From Streptomyces brasiliensis (GTDB lineage Bacteria; Actinomycetota; Actinomycetes; Streptomycetales; Streptomycetaceae), in assembly GCF_014647875.1 (NCBI RefSeq), contig NZ_BMQA01000010.1:186001-250000 (forward strand): a stretch of DNA of 64,000 nt, in the 5' to 3' direction. Shown here in pieces: positions 1 to 7,412 of the stretch. Both the position numbers and the translations under genes were made by a program. Position 1 is the stretch's first letter; each line of letters opens with the position of its first letter. Below the pieces are notes generated by a model. It did not search any database and was not told where the DNA came from. It saw only the letters and a program-made list of their open reading frames with translations.

Positions 1-7
1 GTTCACC

Positions 8-38
8 GGAAAAGATGAATCAGTTTCAACTCTTTTCC
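8..38. promoter_or_regulatory. Large inverted repeat upstream of the response regulator
   Basis: Arms GGAAAAGA (8-15) and TCTTTTCC (31-38) are perfect reverse complements. An inner pair TGAA (16-19) / TTCA (25-28) lies between them. The stretch is unusually AT-rich for this genome and sits about 170 nt upstream of the response-regulator start. It looks like a dimeric regulator site, possibly for autoregulation; that role is inference. Confidence 0.4.
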
Positions 39-124
39 AAATGCCGGTCAGTTACAGAGTTTTGCGCTCACAGGGCTTTGAATGCCACACAATTTTTACG
101 AGGTTGACTTACGATCTCCGCAGG

Positions 125-214
125 ATGGAGGCCGTGGAGATGATGGAGAGTCCCGACCGTTCCGGCACCGTGGACGAGTCGAGCAGTGCGGACGTCCCCC
201 GGGGAGCTCAGTGA
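125..214 (+). CDS. Possible 29-residue leader ORF coupled to the response regulator
   Basis: An ATG at 125 opens a 29-codon frame whose TGA (212-214) overlaps the GTG start of the response regulator in a GTGA junction. The product would be acidic, rich in Asp, Glu and Ser, with no Cys. The ribosome-binding site is weak because the AGG lies right against the ATG. The exact stop/start overlap is what suggests translational coupling. I do not recognise the peptide, and it may be a chance ORF. Confidence 0.25.
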   Translation: MEAVEMMESPDRSGTVDESSSADVPRGAQ

Positions 215-819
215 TACGGATACTGATCGCCGAGGACATGAACATGGTCCGCGGCGCCCTGGTCGCGCTGCTGAATCTCCAGGACGATCTCGACGTGGTC
301 TGTGAGGTCGAACGCGGGGACGAGATCGTCGACATGGCGCTCAAGCACCGGCCCGATGTCGCCATCATCGACATCGACCTGCCCGGCGTCGACGGCCTGT
401 CGGCCGCCGGCCTGCTGCGCGAACAGCTCCCCCAGTGCCGCGTCCTCATCCTCACCAGCCTCGGCCGCCCCGGCGCTCTGCGCCGGGCCCTCGAGGCCCG
501 GGTCTCCGGCTATCTCCGCAAGGACGCCCCGTCCTCCGAACTCGCCACCGCGGTACGGCGGGTGGCGGCGGGACACCGGGCCGTAGACCCGGAACTGGCG
601 CTGGCCGCCTGGGGAGAGTACGAGAGCCCCCTCACCGACCGGGAGACAGAGGTGCTGCGGCTAGCGGCGGAGGGGGCGGAGCCCCGGGAGATCGCCGCCA
701 AGCTGCGCTTGTCGGCCGGGACCGTGCGCAACTACCTGACGACCGTCGTCGCCAAGCTCAACGCCCGCAACCGCGTCGACGCGATCCGCATCGCACGGGA
801 CTCGGACTGGCTGCTTTGA
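211..819 (+). CDS. NarL/LuxR-family two-component response regulator
   Basis: A DNA-binding response regulator of 202 residues, DesR-like in layout. The receiver domain (about residues 1-115) starts with the acidic pocket 'AEDMN', has the phosphoacceptor Asp at about position 54 in 'IIDIDLPG', and Lys in 'YLRKDAP'. A LuxR helix-turn-helix (about 135-200) carries 'LTDRETEVLRLAAEG' and 'LSAGTVRNYL'. The GTG at 211 was chosen because a GGGGAG Shine-Dalgarno lies 5-10 nt before it; longer upstream starts lack one and add unconserved residues. No histidine kinase is in the window, so the partner is presumably further left. It may control the adjacent biosynthetic cluster, but position is the only support. 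Confidence 0.9.
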   Translation: MIRILIAEDMNMVRGALVALLNLQDDLDVVCEVERGDEIVDMALKHRPDVAIIDIDLPGVDGLSAAGLLREQLPQCRVLILTSLGRPGALRRALEARVSGYLRKDAPSSELATAVRRVAAGHRAVDPELALAAWGEYESPLTDRETEVLRLAAEGAEPREIAAKLRLSAGTVRNYLTTVVAKLNARNRVDAIRIARDSDWLL

Positions 820-1128
820 CCGCGCCGGCGGGTCGCGGTCGTTCGTCACAGGCCTGACGCGTCCGCCGCTCGCCGCCGCACACCCACGCCCGGCACCTCC
901 GCCGGTCACGGCCGGAACTCGCACGCCCGCCCGGTGTTCGCACAGTGTCACGCGACCTCGCGGACCGGCTTTGGCCGATCACAAGGAGCGCTTTCTAGGG
1001 TGCGGCGGCAGGTGGTCAGCTGTGCGGCACCACAAGCCCGTCGGCGCCTTTCCCGACGTCGAACCGCACGGCAAGGGCGATCTCGCCTCCCTTCTCACCG
1101 GCAACGACTCCTGGACCGTGGAGACCTC
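820..1128. other. Intergenic stretch, no gene seen
   Basis: These 309 nt separate the response regulator from the ferredoxin. Frames that run through here on both strands have no ribosome-binding site and no recognisable product. It presumably holds the ferredoxin promoter, but I see no clear operator or terminator. Confidence 0.5.
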
Positions 1129-1449
1129 ATGACGTACGTCATCGCCCAGCCCTGCGTGGATCTCAAGGACAAGGCCTGCGTCGACGAGTGTCCCGTCGAC
1201 TGCATCTACGAAGGTCCGCGCAAGCTGTACATCAACCCCGACGAATGCGTGGACTGCGGAGCCTGTGAGCCCGTGTGCCCGGTCGAGGCGATCTTCTACG
1301 AGGACTCCCTGCCCGAAGAGTGGGCCGGCTATCTCACCGCCGAGCGGGACGTGTTCGCCGGGACCGGAGCGCCCGGCGGCGCGAGCGCGGCGGGACCGCC
1401 GGCCGAGGACCACCCGATCGTCGGAAAAGAGCCGGTCGAAGCGGTCTGA
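1129..1449 (+). CDS. fdxA: Seven-iron (3Fe-4S/4Fe-4S) ferredoxin, FdxA type
   Basis: A 106-residue ferredoxin. The N-terminus 'TYVIAQPCVD' and two cysteine clusters ('CVDECPVDCIYEG' and 'CVDCGACEPVCP') match the actinobacterial 3Fe-4S/4Fe-4S family, which carries electrons to cytochromes P450 and other oxidoreductases. The tail after residue 70 is short, Ala/Gly/Pro-rich and ends at the usual family length. The ATG at 1129 starts exactly at the conserved N-terminus; the longer open frame upstream adds about 65 unconserved basic residues. The cluster P450 (21140-22375) is a plausible electron acceptor, though housekeeping copies of this family also exist. Confidence 0.92.
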   Translation: MTYVIAQPCVDLKDKACVDECPVDCIYEGPRKLYINPDECVDCGACEPVCPVEAIFYEDSLPEEWAGYLTAERDVFAGTGAPGGASAAGPPAEDHPIVGKEPVEAV

Positions 1450-1595
1450 ACGCCATGGGTGCGGGGGACGCCGACCCCGCACTTCAGTGCGGCTTCCCCG
1501 GTCCTTCAGCGGAGTCGGGCAACGTGCACCCCGTCAAGCGCACGTGCCCAGCAAGCGTTCCGCAGAGCCGCCGGACACCGCCGCAGAGGAATTCC

Positions 1596-2603
1596 ATGGA
1601 CACCTTCACCCCACCGTCCCCCTCTTTCCTCGGACCCCACCATCTCGTCCACAGGCCGGGCAGCCCCGAGGCCTTTCTGCTCAAGGCGACGGCGCCGGTA
1701 CGGCAGAACTTCGCCTTCTCGGCTCAACTGCCCGAAGAACACCCGCTGTTCGGCGACTCCGAATCGCGGTACCACGACCTGCTTTTCCCCGTGGAGTCGC
1801 TGCGCCGAACCATGCTGTTCGCGGCTCGCCGGTACTTCAGAGTGCCGGCGGGCCGGCACCCCGTAGTCGCCTCCGGCGGAGCCGCGATCACCGGTCTGGA
1901 CGCCTGGCGCCGCGACGGCGTGCGGGCCGGGATCTCCCTGGAACTCGGGATGACACCGCTCGACGTCGTGGGCGGCGTGCCGCGCGGTCTGGAGTGCGAG
2001 GCCGCCGTCTCGATCGACGGCGAGCGCTGTGGCACGGCTTCGGCCCGGCTGGTCTTCCTCGCCCGGGGCGTCCACCACAGCCATCGTGCGCTCGGCCGGC
2101 AGGAGAGCGAGGAGCCCATGACGGCCCAGGACGGTGGCCCGGTGTCCGCCGGCATGCCGCTGCCCGAACAGGTGGGTCACCGGGACAGCCGTAACGTCCT
2201 GGTCGGGCTGCCCGAGTACGCCGGAGCGGACGGCGACGGCCTCGTCTTCCCCGTCCACGCGGGGGCGGCCGCCGCGTTGCTGTCCGAGGCGTCCGGCGCG
2301 CCGGACGAGGTGCCGCCGATGCTGTTCCTGGAGGTGTCCCGCCAGGTGGGGCTGCTCGCCGCCGCGGAGCTGCGCGGCTTCGTGCCGTCGTACGCCGTGC
2401 TGTCCCGGTGGCAGGCCTCGTTCCTCGGCTTCGCCGAGCCCGGGCTGCCGCTGCACTGCACGGTGCGGGAAGGCGTGCGCCGCACGGACGGACGGGTGTC
2501 CCGGGACGAGGCGGGCCGGCCGGTGATCGACCTGCGGCTGTCGTTCCTCCAGGGCAGCCGGGTCGTGGCGCGTGTCACCGCGGCCGTGCTGCAGGACTGC
2601 TGA
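1596..2603 (+). CDS. AfsA/ScbA-like gamma-butyrolactone biosynthesis protein
   Basis: A 335-residue protein with two AfsA-type hotdog repeats, about residues 40-160 and 185-330. AfsA enzymes condense a beta-ketoacyl chain with dihydroxyacetone phosphate, the first step to gamma-butyrolactone hormones that relieve repression of antibiotic clusters. Family features seen here include 'HPLFGD' and 'HRDSRNVLVG' near the repeat starts and 'PPMLFLEVSRQVGLLAA' in the second repeat. The ATG at 1596 follows GCAGAGGA. It lies 8 nt before a SARP regulator gene, with which it probably forms a regulatory operon. No TetR-like butyrolactone receptor is visible in the window. Some AfsA homologues act elsewhere in biosynthesis, so a direct role in product assembly cannot be excluded. 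Confidence 0.85.
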   Translation: MDTFTPPSPSFLGPHHLVHRPGSPEAFLLKATAPVRQNFAFSAQLPEEHPLFGDSESRYHDLLFPVESLRRTMLFAARRYFRVPAGRHPVVASGGAAITGLDAWRRDGVRAGISLELGMTPLDVVGGVPRGLECEAAVSIDGERCGTASARLVFLARGVHHSHRALGRQESEEPMTAQDGGPVSAGMPLPEQVGHRDSRNVLVGLPEYAGADGDGLVFPVHAGAAAALLSEASGAPDEVPPMLFLEVSRQVGLLAAAELRGFVPSYAVLSRWQASFLGFAEPGLPLHCTVREGVRRTDGRVSRDEAGRPVIDLRLSFLQGSRVVARVTAAVLQDC

Positions 2604-2611
2604 GGCACGCG

Positions 2612-5344
2612 ATGAGATACCGCGTGCTCGGCCCCGTGCACATGTCGCCTCGTACGCCGTCCGCGGCCAAGCCGCGCGCGGTGCTGGCCACCCTGTTGGT
2701 GCAGAGCAACACGGTGGTCTCGACCCATACCCTGATCGACGAACTGTGGGGTGCCGAACCCCCGCGCACGGCCACCACCACCCTCCAGGTGTACGTGTCC
2801 CAGCTGCGCAAGGCCCTGCCGGCGGCGACCGGCGAGACCCCGGCGGAGACGGACACGGCGCAGCCGCTGCTGACCCGGCCCCCCGGCTATCTGATGCGGG
2901 TCGCCCCCGGCGAACTGGACCTGTCCGTCTTCGAGTCGCTGCGGGCCGAGGGCCGGGCCGCGTACGGCCGGGGTGAGTACGGGGACGCCTCGCAGGCGCT
3001 GAGCCGTGCGCTCGCTCTGTGGACGGGGCCCGCGCTCGCCGGCATCCCGCACGGGCCCTCGCTGCAGACCTCCGCGATCAGGCTGAACGAACTGCGCGCC
3101 GAGGTGCTGGAACAGCGGATCTCCGCCGATCTGCGCCTCGGGCTGCACCAGGAGCTCATCGGTGAGCTGATGGCCCTCGCGCACGAACATCCGCTGCGCG
3201 AGGCGCTGCACTCCCATCTGATGGTGGCGCTCTACCGGTCCGGCCGGCAGTCCGACGCCCTGCAGGTCTACCGGCGGGCGCGACGGGCGCTGGTCGACGA
3301 ACTGGGGGTGGAGCCCGGACCGGTGCTGAGCAGACTGCAGGAACGGATCCTGGCCTCCGACCCCTCGCTGGCCTGGCACGGTGAGCCCGAGCGCCGGCTC
3401 GTTCCCGTCGGCGGATCCGGCGACCGACCGGCCGAGGTACCCGCGAGGGACGCCGGGCCCACGGTGTGGTTGCCGCCGGCCGTGGCCGACTTCACCGGAC
3501 GCGAGGACCAACTGATCGTCGGTGAACAGCTGTTGGCCGGTGGTTACGCCGGCCGGAACCAGGTGCTCGTGGTGTCGGGCCGGGCGGGCGCCGGAAAGAC
3601 CGCGCTGGCCGTACGACTGGCCCACGGCGCCGCCGACCGGTTCCCCGACGGACGGGTCCTGGTGACGCTGCGGGACGCCGGCGGGCGAGCCGTCGAATCG
3701 AAGACCGCCCTGACGACCCTGCTGCGCCGACTGCACGGACCGCAGGCGACAGGAGCGGACTCCGACGCGGAACCGCTGCCGTCGTCCGAGACGGAACTCG
3801 CGGAGCTGCTGCACAGACGCACCGCGGGCCGCAGGATGCTCTTCGTCCTGGACGACGCCGTCTCGGAGGCGCAGGTCCGGCCCGTGCTGTCGGCCGTGCC
3901 CGACAGCACGGTGATCCTGACGAGCCGTCATGTGCTCGGTGCGCTGGAGAGCGTGGAGCGCCTGACCCTCGACGTGCTCTCCGCGCCGGAGGCCGAGGCG
4001 CTGCTCACGGCGTGCGGCGGAGAGCGGATGCGGGACGATCCGGAGGCGGCCGGGGAGATCGCCCGGCTCTGCGGCCGGCTGCCGCTGGCCCTGCGGGTGG
4101 CGGCGGCCGGACTCGCGGCCCGCCCGCACTGGACCGCCGCCGGGCTCGCCCAGCGGCTGCGTGACGAGCGGACCCGGCTGGCCGCGCTCGCGCTGGGCGA
4201 TCTCGACGTACGCAGCAGCCTGCTGACCGCCTACCGCGACGTGGACGAGGAGGCCAGGCACGCCTTCCGGATACTCGGTCTCGCCTCGCTGCCCGACTTC
4301 GCCCTGTGGAGCGCGGCCGCGCTGCTCGGCACGGACCGGGCGGGGGCCGAGCGGCTCACCGAGGAGCTGGTGCAGGCGCATCTGCTGGAGGCGCGGCGGC
4401 AGCCGGGGCGACCGGCCACCGTGCGCTACGGCTTCCACGCGCTGCTGCGCTCGCTGGCCCTCGAGGTCCTGGCCCAGGAGTGCCGGCAGGAGGGCCCCGC
4501 GGCCGTGGAGCGGCTGTGCCGGGCCTTCCTGACCCTGGCCAGACACGCGGACGCGCGGCTGACTCCCGGCAGGGACCGGCTCGCGCTCGAGGCCGAGCCC
4601 CCGGCCGGGGTTTCCCCCGAGGAAGTGGTCGGCAGCGCGCCGCTGCGATGGTTCCAGGAGGAGTCCGCGGGCCTGTCGGAGGCCGTACGGCAGGCCCATG
4701 CGGCCGGGTTGTGGAGTCTGTGCTGTGCCCTGGCCTCGGCGTCGGCCGGCTACTACGAGGCGGGCGCCCTGTGGGACGAGTGGGAGTCGACGCACGACCT
4801 CGCGCTGGACGCGGCCCGGCGGTCCGGGGACGTCCACGCGGAGGCCGTCGTCCTGCGGTCCCTGGGTGACCTGGCGTGGCAGCGCCACCAGACCTCGGCG
4901 GCGCTCGACCGGTACCGGCTCGCCGCGGAGTTGTTCACCCGGCACGGCGACCGGGCGGCGGCGGGCCGCTGCCTGTCCGCGGAGGCGGACGCGCTCCTCG
5001 GCCTGGGGCGGGTCGAGCAGGCCGAACGGGCCTATGCGCACGCCCTGTCGGTGAGCCGGCCGGCCGACGACGCTCGCGGGGCGGCCGAGTCGCTGCGCGG
5101 ACTGGCCCTGGTGGCGCTGCGCCAGGGCCGCAACGAGGAGGCGCTGGCCCGCCTGGCGGAGTGCGAGAGCGCGGCACGCTCGGCGGGCGACCACCGCTGG
5201 ACCGAGTACGCGCGTCGCACGGCCTCCGCCCTCCGCACGGCCCTCGCGTCGGGCAGCCCGGCCACGGCGGCCTCGACTCCCCTCGAAGTCCGCCCGGGCG
5301 TCTGGCTCTTCTGCCCGTCGAAACCGGCGCAACGAGCAGCGTGA
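2612..5344 (+). CDS. AfsR-type SARP regulator with NB-ARC and TPR domains
   Basis: A 910-residue multidomain activator. An OmpR-like winged-helix DNA-binding region (about 1-95: 'RYRVLGPV', 'DELWGAEPP', 'QVYVSQLRKAL') is followed by a bacterial transcriptional activation domain (about 100-245, 'LSVFESLRAEGR' to 'DELGVEPGP'). Then comes an ATPase with Walker A 'GRAGAGKTA' near residue 327 and Walker B-like 'RMLFVLDDA', and C-terminal TPR-like helices. Large SARPs of this layout are usually pathway activators. The ATG at 2612 lies 8 nt after the AfsA-like stop. The gene ends head-on against the biosynthetic operon, with a strong shared terminator at 5350-5392. The long open frame on the opposite strand is a composition artefact. 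Confidence 0.92.
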   Translation: MRYRVLGPVHMSPRTPSAAKPRAVLATLLVQSNTVVSTHTLIDELWGAEPPRTATTTLQVYVSQLRKALPAATGETPAETDTAQPLLTRPPGYLMRVAPGELDLSVFESLRAEGRAAYGRGEYGDASQALSRALALWTGPALAGIPHGPSLQTSAIRLNELRAEVLEQRISADLRLGLHQELIGELMALAHEHPLREALHSHLMVALYRSGRQSDALQVYRRARRALVDELGVEPGPVLSRLQERILASDPSLAWHGEPERRLVPVGGSGDRPAEVPARDAGPTVWLPPAVADFTGREDQLIVGEQLLAGGYAGRNQVLVVSGRAGAGKTALAVRLAHGAADRFPDGRVLVTLRDAGGRAVESKTALTTLLRRLHGPQATGADSDAEPLPSSETELAELLHRRTAGRRMLFVLDDAVSEAQVRPVLSAVPDSTVILTSRHVLGALESVERLTLDVLSAPEAEALLTACGGERMRDDPEAAGEIARLCGRLPLALRVAAAGLAARPHWTAAGLAQRLRDERTRLAALALGDLDVRSSLLTAYRDVDEEARHAFRILGLASLPDFALWSAAALLGTDRAGAERLTEELVQAHLLEARRQPGRPATVRYGFHALLRSLALEVLAQECRQEGPAAVERLCRAFLTLARHADARLTPGRDRLALEAEPPAGVSPEEVVGSAPLRWFQEESAGLSEAVRQAHAAGLWSLCCALASASAGYYEAGALWDEWESTHDLALDAARRSGDVHAEAVVLRSLGDLAWQRHQTSAALDRYRLAAELFTRHGDRAAAGRCLSAEADALLGLGRVEQAERAYAHALSVSRPADDARGAAESLRGLALVALRQGRNEEALARLAECESAARSAGDHRWTEYARRTASALRTALASGSPATAASTPLEVRPGVWLFCPSKPAQRAA

Positions 5345-5349
5345 GGCTC

Positions 5350-5392
5350 CGCCCGCCCGGTGCCGGACGCCGTCGCCGGCACCGGGCGGGCG
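5350..5392. terminator. Bidirectional intrinsic-type hairpin between convergent genes
   Basis: A perfect 17-bp stem (5350-5366 with 5376-5392) encloses a 9-nt loop. It lies just past the SARP stop and about 100 nt past the end of the phosphopantetheinyl transferase on the other strand. There is no U-tract, as is common in Streptomyces. It fits a shared terminator. Confidence 0.75.
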
Positions 5393-5489
5393 CCCCGCCG
5401 CGGAAGGGGCGCCGGGCTGTATCGAAAGGCGGCTCCGCAGCGTGGGCGCGAGCCGCCCACGACCGGCACCCGCGAAACAGACCCCTGCC

Positions 5490-6377
5490 TCACCACCCGT
5501 CGGCGTCGACCGCCTCCCGCTCGTCCTCCCCCAGCGCCTCCACCACGGCGTCGACGATGCCCCCGTCGAGCGCCGTGCCCGCCGCCAGGTCCGTCGTACG
5601 GCCGAAGCCCGCGTCCCCGACGGCGACGGCCAGGGTGTAGCGGTTCCCGAGGGACAAGGTGTGGAAGGCCCATCTGCCGACGGTGGCAGGGGTGCCGTCG
5701 GGGCGCAGTACGTCCCCGGGCGCTCCGTCCGGGCAGAAGCCGAAGTCCGTGAAGCGGAAGCGCAGGCCGAGGCCGAGGGCCTTGCTGTAGGCCTCCTTCA
5801 GGGTCCACAGGCGGAGCACGGCCGGGTTGCGTTCCGCGAGCGGCAGGGCCTCGACGCGCTCCAGTTCGTACGGGGTGCACAGGTGCCGGCCGAGCCCGGG
5901 ACCGTACAGGACACGGTCGTTCGGCTCGGCGTCCACGCCGATCGCGCCGCCGGTGGCCAGCCCTACCAGCAACAGGCCGTCGGTGTGGCTGAGGCTGACC
6001 TGCACCCCGTCGTAGCCGCGCAGACAGGGGCGCCCGGTGAGGCCGTAGCCGAGTTCGACGGACTCGGGCCGTACACCACCGAGCGCGGCCGCCGCGGCGA
6101 ACTTCAGCAGGACGCGCGAGGCGGCGAAGCGCGTGCGGACCTGCGGGTGCGTCAGCCCGAGGTAGCGGCCCCAGTCGTGGCCGAGGAGCCCGCGCAGTCG
6201 CGGCAGGCCCGCCCGGTCGGGGCGCCAGTCGGCCTGGCGGGCGAACAGCACCGCGGCGCCGTGCCGGTCCAGGTCAGCGCGTACTCTGCTCCAGTCCCCC
6301 GACGGGCCGCAGATCGCGATCGGCTCCCCGAGCGTCCGGCCCGGGCCCTGGCGCCCGGGTGCCGGCCGTGCTGTCAT
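5490..6377 (-). CDS. Sfp-type 4'-phosphopantetheinyl transferase
   Basis: A 295-residue enzyme that moves phosphopantetheine from CoA to the active-site Ser of carrier proteins. Family motifs are present: 'VSLSHTDGLLLVG', the Mg-binding 'GVDAEP', and 'WTLKEAYSKALGLGL'. It is the last gene of the minus-strand biosynthetic operon and would activate the two discrete ACPs and the PKS ACP. I chose the ATG at 6377 because GGAGG sits 7-11 nt upstream; a weaker ATG lies at 6416. With the chosen start it overlaps the preceding acyltransferase gene by 104 nt, unusually long for this otherwise tightly packed operon. Confidence 0.93.
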   Translation of the reverse strand: MTARPAPGRQGPGRTLGEPIAICGPSGDWSRVRADLDRHGAAVLFARQADWRPDRAGLPRLRGLLGHDWGRYLGLTHPQVRTRFAASRVLLKFAAAAALGGVRPESVELGYGLTGRPCLRGYDGVQVSLSHTDGLLLVGLATGGAIGVDAEPNDRVLYGPGLGRHLCTPYELERVEALPLAERNPAVLRLWTLKEAYSKALGLGLRFRFTDFGFCPDGAPGDVLRPDGTPATVGRWAFHTLSLGNRYTLAVAVGDAGFGRTTDLAAGTALDGGIVDAVVEALGEDEREAVDADGW

Positions 6378-7143
6378 CGAACGCCTCCATCGTGTCGTGG
6401 AGATCTGACAGCACATCGGCCGCGGCCGCGCCGTCGATCACCCGGTGATCGAAGGTGAGGCCGAGCCGCATCACGGGCGCTGGCACCACGACACCGTCGC
6501 GCACCACCGCACGGTCCACGACGCGGCCCGCGCAGAGGGTCACGGCGGTGCCGCCGGCCGAGTGGAAGCCGTCGACGCTCCGGTGGCCGAGCGAGCTGAC
6601 CGAGACGGTGCCGAACACGCCGGCGCGTCGGCGCGGGTCGCGCAGCGCCGCGGCGAACGCGGCCCTGCCGAGCGGCACCGGGAGCCGGCTCAGCAGCCGT
6701 ACGCCCTTGAACTCGAGGAGTTCGGCGGCCTGTTCGCCCCGGTAGCGGTCGACGCGCTCCTGGATCTCGCTCAGGGTCGCCGACTCCAGGCCGGGGACCA
6801 GCGCCGACAGCACCGTGCGCTCGCCCTCTACGGGCCGGTCCAGGGCGAGTTTGGCGGTGACGCCGTCGAAGCGGACGGTCCTCGGGCGGCGCAGCGGTCC
6901 GGGCCACCCGGGGGCCATCGCGGCGTTGGCCTCCGGGTGCCGGTCGAGGACCCGTCCGGCGGCGTACAGCAGATAGCTGACGACCGAGTAGCGCCGACCG
7001 TCCTCGCGGGCGGTGGCGCGGTGCGCCTGGACACGGGTCATGTCGATGTCCGTGTCCAGGTGCACGGGCCGCTGCGCCGCCGCCCACTCCAGGAAGTACA
7101 GGGTGTGGCGGCGGCGCCGTTCGACGGTGACGACGGGGCTCAC
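6274..7143 (-). CDS. E2-type (2-oxoacid dehydrogenase) acyltransferase, tetronate pathway candidate
   Basis: A 289-residue protein made only of the chloramphenicol-acetyltransferase-like catalytic domain of dihydrolipoamide acyltransferases; there is no lipoyl or E3-binding domain. The catalytic signature 'FDHRVIDGAAAADVL' is intact (about residues 231-245). In agglomerin and quartromicin biosynthesis, stand-alone proteins of this kind (Agg4, QmnD4) acetylate the primary hydroxyl of the glycerol-derived tetronate before acetate elimination. The gene starts with a GTG (7143) overlapping the ACP stop by 4 nt, so it is co-translated. No obvious dedicated elimination hydrolase (Agg5/QmnD5 type) is in the window. 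The function is inferred from family and context. Confidence 0.82.
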   Translation of the reverse strand: MSPVVTVERRRRHTLYFLEWAAAQRPVHLDTDIDMTRVQAHRATAREDGRRYSVVSYLLYAAGRVLDRHPEANAAMAPGWPGPLRRPRTVRFDGVTAKLALDRPVEGERTVLSALVPGLESATLSEIQERVDRYRGEQAAELLEFKGVRLLSRLPVPLGRAAFAAALRDPRRRAGVFGTVSVSSLGHRSVDGFHSAGGTAVTLCAGRVVDRAVVRDGVVVPAPVMRLGLTFDHRVIDGAAAADVLSDLHDTMEAFDDSTAGTRAPGPGPDARGADRDLRPVGGLEQSTR

Positions 7144-7412
7144 CCGAGCACCGCCAGCTCGTAGATCTCCTTCAGGGTGCGGGCCTCCAGGACCCTGCCG
7201 ACCGGGATCCTGCGGCCGATGGCGGGCTCCAGGGCGGTGACGAGCTTGAGGAGGTACAGCGAGTCCCAGTCGGGGAGTTCGTCGAAGTCGGCGGCCACCT
7301 GCCCGGGTGCGAGCGGCATCCCGATCTCGTCGTTGACGAGCCGGACGTAGTCGCCGAGGGTGAAGCCGCCTCCGGCGGGAACGGGCGCGGGGACGGTGCT
7401 GTCGACGCTCAT
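7140..7412 (-). CDS. Discrete acyl carrier protein, probable glyceryl-ACP
   Basis: A 90-residue carrier protein. The phosphopantetheine site is Ser51 in 'LPDWDSLYLLKL', where Trp-Asp-Ser replaces the commoner Leu-Asp-Ser. It is wedged between the KAS III-like gene (4-nt ATGA overlap) and the E2 acyltransferase (4-nt overlap). In tetronate clusters the ACP in this position carries the glyceryl unit made by the FkbH protein. That assignment rests on position, since the cluster has a second free ACP (11487-11774) that better fits the fatty-acyl branch. Confidence 0.88.
   Translation of the reverse strand: MSVDSTVPAPVPAGGGFTLGDYVRLVNDEIGMPLAPGQVAADFDELPDWDSLYLLKLVTALEPAIGRRIPVGRVLEARTLKEIYELAVLG

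Noticed and set aside
934-1128. Longer ferredoxin with about 65 extra N-terminal residues
   Set aside because: The family begins at 'TYVI'; the extension is Arg-rich and unconserved.
2177-5332. Minus-strand open frame of more than 1000 codons opposite the large SARP gene
   Set aside because: Composition artefact of high-GC DNA: product is Arg/Gly/Gln-rich, no domain, while the + strand frame has complete SARP, ATPase and TPR features.
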